DNA of 64,000 nt from contig CM069433.1 in NCBI GenBank assembly GCA_035610365.1, positions 54,178,487 to 54,242,486 on the forward strand, read 5' to 3'. Shown here in pieces: positions 57,180 to 64,000 of the stretch (the stretch's first letter is position 1; every line of letters begins with the position of its first letter). The notes under the pieces are model-generated. The model saw only the letters and a program-made list of their open reading frames with translations. It was not told the origin of the DNA and did not search any database. Origin of the DNA: Aquatica leii. Its lineage: Eukaryota > Arthropoda > Insecta > Coleoptera > Lampyridae. The position numbers and the translations under genes are program-made.

Positions 57180-57520
57180 GACATATTTTCCGACTATCTT
57201 GTTTGCAAAGTGGAGCTGTAGCAGTCAAGACTGAATTGGATGTTGCTTATTACAAAATAACATACATCTGTTAGATGTCTCACAAAAACTTAGCAAAAGT
57301 GATGCTAATCTGCTTCGCCATTAAAAACTCTATCCATTTGTTTATGGCTATTTTAACGTTACAGTACACATTGATCATAAGTCGTTGAAAACAATTTAAA
57401 AAAAAAATTTAAATAAACTGCCACTGAGATTAGAAATATTAATGTTTACATTACTAAGAAACCCTAAGTTACAAATCGGTGGATTGTTCTGCTTTAAACT
57501 TTTTGTAGGTCTGATAAAGT
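57180..57520 (+). mobile_element. Old Ty3/gypsy relic, RNase H part
   Basis: Strings FVYGYFNVTVHIDHKSLKTI (57340-57400) and NKLPLRLEILMFTLLRNPKL (57414-57473) match the RNase H end of Ty3/gypsy pol ('yvyGr...v.tDHk.L..i' then 'aP.RLqr...rL'). It follows on from the relic ending at 47400, in the same strand and order. Heavily broken. Confidence 0.65.
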
Positions 57521-58291
57521 GCTCGCTTGTCGCACGTAACGTTGCCATGAAAAAGACTGAAGTGGTTTTGTATTATGCAAGTTTTATCTCCGGTAACAAT
57601 TTTGCTAATAATTTTATGGTCTTCAGCGTTTAACATATTTAGAGTTTAATAATTGTAGCTTAACCCTTGTATAATGAAAAAAAAAACTTATATAAATACA
57701 TAGTAAAAATTGAAAAATTATTAAACTTCACAAAAAAATGTTATTATAATATTATTAATATTGTAATAATAATAATTATAATATTACTATTATTTACAAT
57801 TTGTTTTCGTATTTGTAATCACATCAAATTCTTAAAATATGAAATCTAATTTAAAAAGTATCACTAATTCAGAAAAATTCAGCACTATAAACAAGTTTAA
57901 TTACATAGTTATGCAATAATTCTTTGATTGTTAAAATTTGGTTTAAATTTAAAATTATGTCATGTACTTAATTGTTTAATATTAATGAATAAAACAAATT
58001 TATTTGTAAAAAATACAAATTTGTGTTATAATTGTATATTTCTAGTGCTTAGATATAAATAAACTAAAAAGGCATAATACTAGGTAGTATTTGTTAACAT
58101 AAAACTTAAAAACGTACATACTTATAGTTTACAATAAACTAATAATATTACATTTTATTACAAAACATTCATTTATAGTTTATTGATTATTGGATTTATG
58201 ATTTCAAAAATAACTATTAATAAATATTTGTATATTTAATTATAAAATTTTAATCATAGAATATGGTTTTTACTAACTGTTAAGTGTATTT
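57521..58291. other. A/T-rich stretch, nothing recognised
   Basis: Mostly A/T simple sequence with ATT/AAT runs. No features apart from the abrupt junction with the LTR at 58292. Confidence 0.4.
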
Positions 58292-59185
58292 ATTTCCTCA
58301 TGTTAAATTTGAACTGTGGAAATCTGCTTTTGTAGTATGCATTGAAAATTATCCGCTTTTGTCGCTGTAATTTCGCTTTCGTCCGTTTTATATTCGCCTT
58401 TGTTTAATTAAAGAAACCCGTAATCTGAAAGGGGTAAGTGATTTCTTTGTTCTGTACACGTGGTGTAACCTTTCGATTTTGCGTTTTAGTTTCTTTCTTT
58501 ATTTTTTTGTACGTACGATATACTCTGGTTGATACGTTCGATTTGATTTGTTTGGATACGTACAATTTCTATGGTTTTACGTTACGTTTTTTGAATACGA
58601 ATTTACGATTTATGTACGATATGATTATGGAAAATTTCTGATACGTACGTTCCTCCTAATACGTTTTATGAAGTTATGGTTAATGATCATCGATCCAAGG
58701 TGATAAGATAAATCAAATTATACGAAAACAATAGAAAGTAAATTCCGGAAGATTTCCTAAGTATTGCGTAATTCATTTAAGTCACGTGATGATCACGCCC
58801 ATGCGCTGAAGCTACGAACAGCAACAAGTAATTAACCTTCAAATAACACGTATGTACCTAATTAACCTAATTATGTGTTAGTTTTAAGATTTGTTTATAT
58901 GTTCGTTTTTGGTTTCAATATTTACCCGTTATAAATTTAATATAAAAAATATTGTGGCGTCCAATTTATTTTTAAAATTAGAATTGTAAATATTAGTGTA
59001 CGAGTAGAATACCCCGTTCTGAACATAATTAGAAATAAGACTCATCGCTCTAATATTTGTGTGTTGTTTATATTTAATAAAATCATAGAGCTAGCCCGGT
59101 GCATTATTAGTTATTTATTATTATTATTTTAATTATGATTATGTTACATAAATGGCACGATTATTCGTTAAGTTTTTAACGTTAT
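58292..59185 (+). repeat. Partial 5' LTR of copy 2
   Basis: Corresponds to 48941-49833 of copy 1. At most positions where the two LTRs of copy 1 differ, this LTR agrees with the 5' one. Confidence 0.85.
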
Positions 59186-59188
59186 AAA

Positions 59189-59206
59189 TGGCGCCCAACG
59201 TGGGGC
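59189..59206 (+). promoter_or_regulatory. tRNA primer-binding site of copy 2
   Basis: TGGCGCCCAACGTGGGGC, identical to that of copy 1. Confidence 0.85.
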
Positions 59207-59614
59207 TAGAGAAAATTCTACCGTACTAAAAATTTTGATTTGATTTTTTTGTATTTGATGTTTTATGAATTATGTTTTATATGTTATGATTTGTTTATGT
59301 TTTTATTATTTTGTTTTGTGTATTGTAACTATGATAATATGTTATGTAAGGTTTATCACTTGTTGGTACGAAGGTAAATTATGATTCAATTTAAGTTTAC
59401 GAAACGATTTGAAATGTTACGTTTGATATGATTTATCCTGCTTTCGTTATTGATTTCGATTTCTAATTTTTGCTACGATTAGGTTTGTGTTTTCTGTATA
59501 TGATTTCGATATTTGTTTCTATATTTTGCATTTTCTGAAAATGGAACCAAATCATCTGAAGAGTAATGAAACTGTTTAAAAACACAAGATAATCAAATAT
59601 TACGTAGAACTCAA

Positions 59615-60787
59615 TTGCGTGGACAACTACGTAAGGAACGTAATGGACTTTCTGTTTCGCTTGTTCAACTTTATGATGATTTCGAAATTAATGTTTCTCA
59701 AATTGAAGAATCGTTAACTGAACTTTGGGATTTACTGAATTCTGAAAATGTCACTTCTTTAGTGTGTACTCGTGTTAATACTCGTCTTTTACATTTGGAA
59801 AATAGAATTAATCTGCTTAAGCCTTCCGATAAAACACAAAGTTCACAGAAAAATGATTTTAATACGCAGTTATTAACTTTGCAAGGTCTTCTTATTGAAC
59901 ATTCTGAGTTACAAATTGAAAATGATTTAAGTAAACTTAATATGTCCGCTACACGTTCGAACGATTCGTCTGTACAACAATCTATGATTAAGTCAGTACC
60001 AGTTTACAAATGGGGTAGAAAATTTTCTGGAAATAAAGGAAAGGAAAGTGTTATGTCATTTTTAGAAAAAATTGAAGATTATTGTGAGTCCAGGCATGTT
60101 TCTGAACATGAATTATTTCGTTCGGCTAATGATTTATTTTCTGATAATGGTTTGTTATGGTATCGTAGTATTAAACATAAGGTTAGCAATTGGTCCGATT
60201 TAGTTAAGTGTCTGAAAAGAGATTTTCTTCCGTCAAATTATGAATACGATTTATTAAATGAAATTCGAAATAGAACACAAGGTCCAAATGAAGATGTTTT
60301 CTTTTACATTATGTCAGTTGAAGCTTTGTATCGTCGTTTAGAAACTCAGCCTTCCGAATCCGAAATTATTGATCAAATTTTGAGAAATTTAAATCCTTAT
60401 TTTTCAGAACGCGTAAGTTTACATGATGTTGATAGTTTAGATCGTTTAAAAGAATTGTGTCGTAAAGTTCAAGACGTAAAGTCACGTATTGATAAATACC
60501 ATCCGCCTTCGCAAAAGCGTTTAGTTTTGTTAGAACCAGATTTAGCTTGCGTTAGTTCACGTAATTCGTTTGATAATGTTTCATCTGTAAGTAACTCTGA
60601 TTCAAGCATTAGGAAATGTTTTAACTGTGGTCAACAAGGTCATATGCATAGACAGTGTGCAAAAAACGGCATCAATCTTTGTTTTGGTTGTGGTAAGAAA
60701 AATTATTATCGAACTACATGTCCCGCTTGCAATCCAAAAACGAGTCACGTGGTATCGGTCCAAACCAAAATCGATCTGTTTACGTAA
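59615..60787 (+). CDS. gag: gag of copy 2 (fossil)
   Basis: A 390-codon frame with the same capsid region and zinc knuckle (CFNCGQQGHMHRQC) as copy 1; the extreme N- and C-terminal ends read differently from copy 1. Confidence 0.8.
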   Translation: MRGQLRKERNGLSVSLVQLYDDFEINVSQIEESLTELWDLLNSENVTSLVCTRVNTRLLHLENRINLLKPSDKTQSSQKNDFNTQLLTLQGLLIEHSELQIENDLSKLNMSATRSNDSSVQQSMIKSVPVYKWGRKFSGNKGKESVMSFLEKIEDYCESRHVSEHELFRSANDLFSDNGLLWYRSIKHKVSNWSDLVKCLKRDFLPSNYEYDLLNEIRNRTQGPNEDVFFYIMSVEALYRRLETQPSESEIIDQILRNLNPYFSERVSLHDVDSLDRLKELCRKVQDVKSRIDKYHPPSQKRLVLLEPDLACVSSRNSFDNVSSVSNSDSSIRKCFNCGQQGHMHRQCAKNGINLCFGCGKKNYYRTTCPACNPKTSHVVSVQTKIDLFT

Positions 60788-63700
60788 ATACCAACTCCGG
60801 AGCGATACCAAAAAGCACAACCAATCGACAACAAACTTTTTCTCTAAAAGGCAAACTCAGTCAGCCAATAGACAAAAAGAGTCAGTAAATAAATTTCGTA
60901 CGACTTCTAAGGAATGGAATATTTGGTTAAATAAAGTTAAGTTGTTTATGTCTTCTACGTCTGTTTCGCCGCTTTGTACGTCTGTTCCATTCGATAATAG
61001 ATTATATCTTATGATACATATTAATGGTAATCCGCTTAAATGTTTGATAGATAGTGGTGCATCTTCAACAATTATTGGTTCATCTGGTCTTGAATTTCTT
61101 CGAAAACATAATATCAATTTTGAAATTAAACCTCGTGTAGTAAAAGTAACTACAGCTGATGGTGTTGTTCAATCATGTAATGGTGAAGTTTTGCTTCCGC
61201 TCACTTTAAATGGAGTAACCCGTTATGTGACATGTTTGTTAGTTCCTTCGATAAAACAACCAATTATTTTAGGAATGGATTTCGGTTCTATATTTCAAAT
61301 TAGTGTAGATTTCAAAGATAGGAAATATTGGTCTGAGGATATTGCTTCGTTAAATTCTGTTACGAATCCAACTACGATTATTGATAGACATTTGCTGTCA
61401 CCGCATCAGGAAGAAATTTTAAGAAATACTACGTCAAAATTTTCTGATTTAGTCTCTGAAAAATTAGGTCGCACTCATGTATTAGAACACAATATTGATA
61501 CAGGTGATGCTTCCCCAATTAAGCAACGTCAGTACCTTTTGTCTCCGGCTATGCAAAAACATCTTCATAAAGAAGTTGATAATATGTTAGACCTAGGTGT
61601 TATTCGTCCATCCAATAGTCCATGGAGTAGTCCTGTTCTGCTTGTTAAAAAGAAAACTGGTGATCTCAGGTTATGTTATGATGCTCGAAAATTGAATAGT
61701 GTCACTAGAAAAGATGCGTTTCCACTTCCTCGTACTGATGCGATTTTGTACCGATTACGTAATGCACAATTTTTAAGTAGTATTGATCTTCGAAAAGCTT
61801 TCTGGCAGAGTCCTTTACAAAATCTTCGTGCGCTAAAACCGCTTTTTGTGTTCCCGGTAAAGGTTTTTTCGAATTCGTTGTAATGCCCTTTGGTTTGTCG
61901 AATAGTCTGCAAACAATGCAGAAATGCATGGAGCAAATTTTAGGTCCGCTTATGTTAGATGAAAAAGTTTTCGTTTATCTTGATGATATCATCATTGCAT
62001 CCGAAACATTCGAGGAACATATTTCCGTTTTAAATGAGTTGTGTGATCGTCTACGCGATGCTGGTTTTACGATAAATTTCGATAAGTGTCAATTTTGCCG
62101 ATCTTCTTTAAAATTTTTAGGATTTGTTATAGATAGTAAGGGTTTACGCACTGATCCAGATAAAGTTTCTGCAATTGTAAATTTTCCAAAACCTCGTAAC
62201 ACCACTGAAGTTAAACGTGTTATTGGTTTGATTAGTTATTATCGACGTTTCATTAAAGATTTCGCTCAATTGTCCGCTCCGATCACTTCTTTGATTAAGA
62301 ATAAAAAGAAAGGTGAATCTATTCAATGGTCGCCAGAGGCAGAGTCAGCTTTTCAGGAAATAAAACTTCGTATTACGTCTGCTCCAATTCTTGTTTCGCC
62401 CGACTTTAAGTCACCATTTTTCATACAGACTGATGCTAGTGATGTAGCATTAGGTGCTGTTTTGTTTCAAAAAATTGATGGTTCCGAACATCCCGTCGCA
62501 TACGCTAGTCGCACTTTGACTACTGCAGAGCGTAAATATTCAGCTACTGAAAGAGAATTGTTAGGTGTTATTTTTGGTATTGAACACTTTCGTGGTTATG
62601 TAGAAGGAATGCCTTTACTGTTATTACGGATTGCGCTGCGTTAAATGGCTTCATAATATCAAAACCTACTGGTCGTTTGACTAGATGGTGTATGCGTCTT
62701 TCCCAGTTTGATTTCGATGTACAACATCGTCCCGGTAAATTAAATGTAATTCCGGATGCATTATCTCGTTCCGTTTCGATTGTTAATATCGAATCGTTTA
62801 GTCCTGATGAATGGTATCTAAATATGATTGATCAAGTTAAGAATCTTCCTGATGAGTACCCTTATTTTAAAGTCGAGGGTGATTATTTGTACAAATTCGT
62901 ACCGTCTGTATTTCCGTTAGAGTCAAATATACCCGATTGGAAATTAGTAGTTCCTACTGCAAATAGAGAACAAATATTGCAACGTTGTCATGATGATCCG
63001 ACAGCAGCCCACTTTGGTGTAACCAAAACTTTGTTAAGAATTTCTGAATTTTATTATTGGCCTAAAATGCGTCATTCTGTGAGTAAATACGTTAGGAAAT
63101 GTAAAATTTGTGCTAGTCAAAAGAGTACAAATGTTAGTCGTCCAGGTCTGATGGGTAAGGAAAAAATAATTAGTTTCCCTTTTCAACTACTCAGCATGGA
63201 TCTTCTAGGACCATTGCCTCGTTCTAAAAAAGGCAATCAATATCTTTTTGTTGTGACCGATTGGTTCACGAAATTTGTTTTAGTTCAACCTTTACGTACG
63301 GCTACTACGAAACCTATGATTAAGTTTTTAAAGGAACAAGTTTTTTCGATATTTGGTGTTCCTCAAATTGTTATGTTCGATAATGGTTCGCAGTTTGTTT
63401 CGAAAGAATTTCGTACATTTTGGATTCTCAAAAGTTCAAAAAGTTTGGATGAATGCGAGATATCATCCACAAGTAAATCCTACGGAAAGAGTAAATCGTG
63501 TACTGGTTACTGCTATTTCGTCTTACATTAAAGATTCACATCGTGATTGGGATAAGCATATATTTGACATTGCTCAAGCTATTCGTCTGGCATGTCATGA
63601 TGCTACTGGAGTTCCTCCTGCGTTTTTAGTTTTCGGTCGTCATGTTCCTCCTACTGGTGATTTTTACGCCTCTGTTAATCCCAATGAACCTTTAGAAATC

Positions 63701-64000
63701 GCTAATAAGTTGTTTTGGACCCGTGAATTGGCCCAATTACCTGAAATGTATGAAGAGGTAAAAGTTCGTCTTCATAAGGCATATGAAAATAATGCTAATA
63801 TTATAATTTACGTAAACGTCCGATAAACTTTTCTGTTGGTGATATTGTATGGAAGCGTAATTTTGTATTATCCGACGCTTCTCGTGGTTTTTCTAAAAAA
63901 CTCGCCCCGAAATACATTCCATGTAGAGTTATTAAGATTCTCTCTCAGTTGGTCTACCAATTGGAAGATATGAACGGTAACAACCTTGGAAATTTCCATG
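60627..64000 (+). pseudogene. pol: pol of copy 2 (broken fossil)
   Basis: Protease, reverse transcriptase (YLDD), RNase H (TDAS) and integrase are all recognisable, in the same order as in copy 1 and nearly identical to it, but spread over several frames. It runs past the window end. Confidence 0.85.

Larger units (their letters stand above)
58292..64000 (+). mobile_element. Young Ty3/gypsy element, copy 2, cut at both ends
   Basis: Nearly identical to copy 1 over its whole length. Parts: partial LTR (58292-59185), primer site (59189-59206), gag (59615-60787), pol (from about 60627 to the window end). The left end lies inside the LTR without a target duplication, and the right end runs off the window. 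About five breaks are visible in its coding part, so it is broken although very similar to copy 1. Confidence 0.9.

Noticed and set aside
47257-57206. Inverted match gcaaacaagatagt (47257) / actatcttgtttgc (57193) as transposon ends
   Set aside because: The left copy lies within readable pol relic sequence rather than at a junction, and 14-base matches of this composition are expected by chance in a window this size.
1-64000. CRISPR arrays, bacterial operons, rRNA genes
   Set aside because: No regularly spaced identical repeats, no prokaryotic gene layout and no rRNA-like sequence were seen.

Overview
The window is AT-rich animal DNA, almost certainly from an insect, though nothing in it identifies a species. 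The evidence is the mixture of Jockey-clade LINE, Ty3/gypsy, pogo-, Mutator-, THAP- and Tc1/mariner-type transposon relics, short introns, and the absence of any bacterial features. It reads as an intergenic graveyard of mobile elements in many age layers, often nested inside one another. I found one good candidate host gene: a small two-exon gene for a secreted 90-residue protein at 41593-41913.

Layout, left to right. 1-815 is a diverged dispersed repeat (second copy at 29765-30320) carrying a palindromic insert. 863-1458 is a pogo-like miniature element with a TA target duplication, followed by a degenerate minisatellite (1618-1752). 2240-3340 is a FLYWCH/MULE transposase relic, and 7870-8457 a second, unrelated Mutator-like transposase relic. 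8617-14534 looks like one En/Spm (CMC)-like transposon of about 5.9 kb. It has matching ends, subterminal arrays of a TGCTGT motif and a decayed transposase (9105-10344). It has received a terminal-inverted-repeat element (10729-13785, itself carrying a probable solo LTR at 11959-13592) and a tRNA-derived SINE (13908-14030).

15499-16077 is a broken copy of an ORF family that I remember as repetitive in arthropod and cnidarian genomes. 18243-19630 is a pogo/Tigger transposase relic on the minus strand. 19695-26060 is a Jockey LINE interrupted by an LTR element with two LTRs and an open gag (20544-23252). 26285-27350 holds an array of a CAAACTTG motif. 34219-38679 is a second copy of the 10729-13785 family, containing an old Ty3/gypsy relic. 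38933-41112 is a well-preserved 2.2-kb transposon with roughly 665-bp terminal inverted repeats and part of a transposase, probably Sola-like.

After the secreted-protein gene come a THAP-domain transposase relic (44130-45170), an RTE-like tail (45245-45592) and an old Ty3/gypsy relic (45900-47400, resuming at 57180-57520). The old relic was interrupted by a DDE_3 (Tc1/mariner-like) transposon (48130-48783 and 56363-56830), and that in turn by a young, nearly whole Ty3/gypsy element (48788-56358). A second, nearly identical copy runs from 58292 off the end of the window. It begins inside its LTR, and its LTR matches the 5' rather than the 3' LTR of the first copy, which points to duplication of a block (or an assembly artefact) rather than independent insertion.

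All family names come from reading translations by eye against remembered families; no database search was run. Boundaries are approximate unless a terminal repeat or target duplication is stated.
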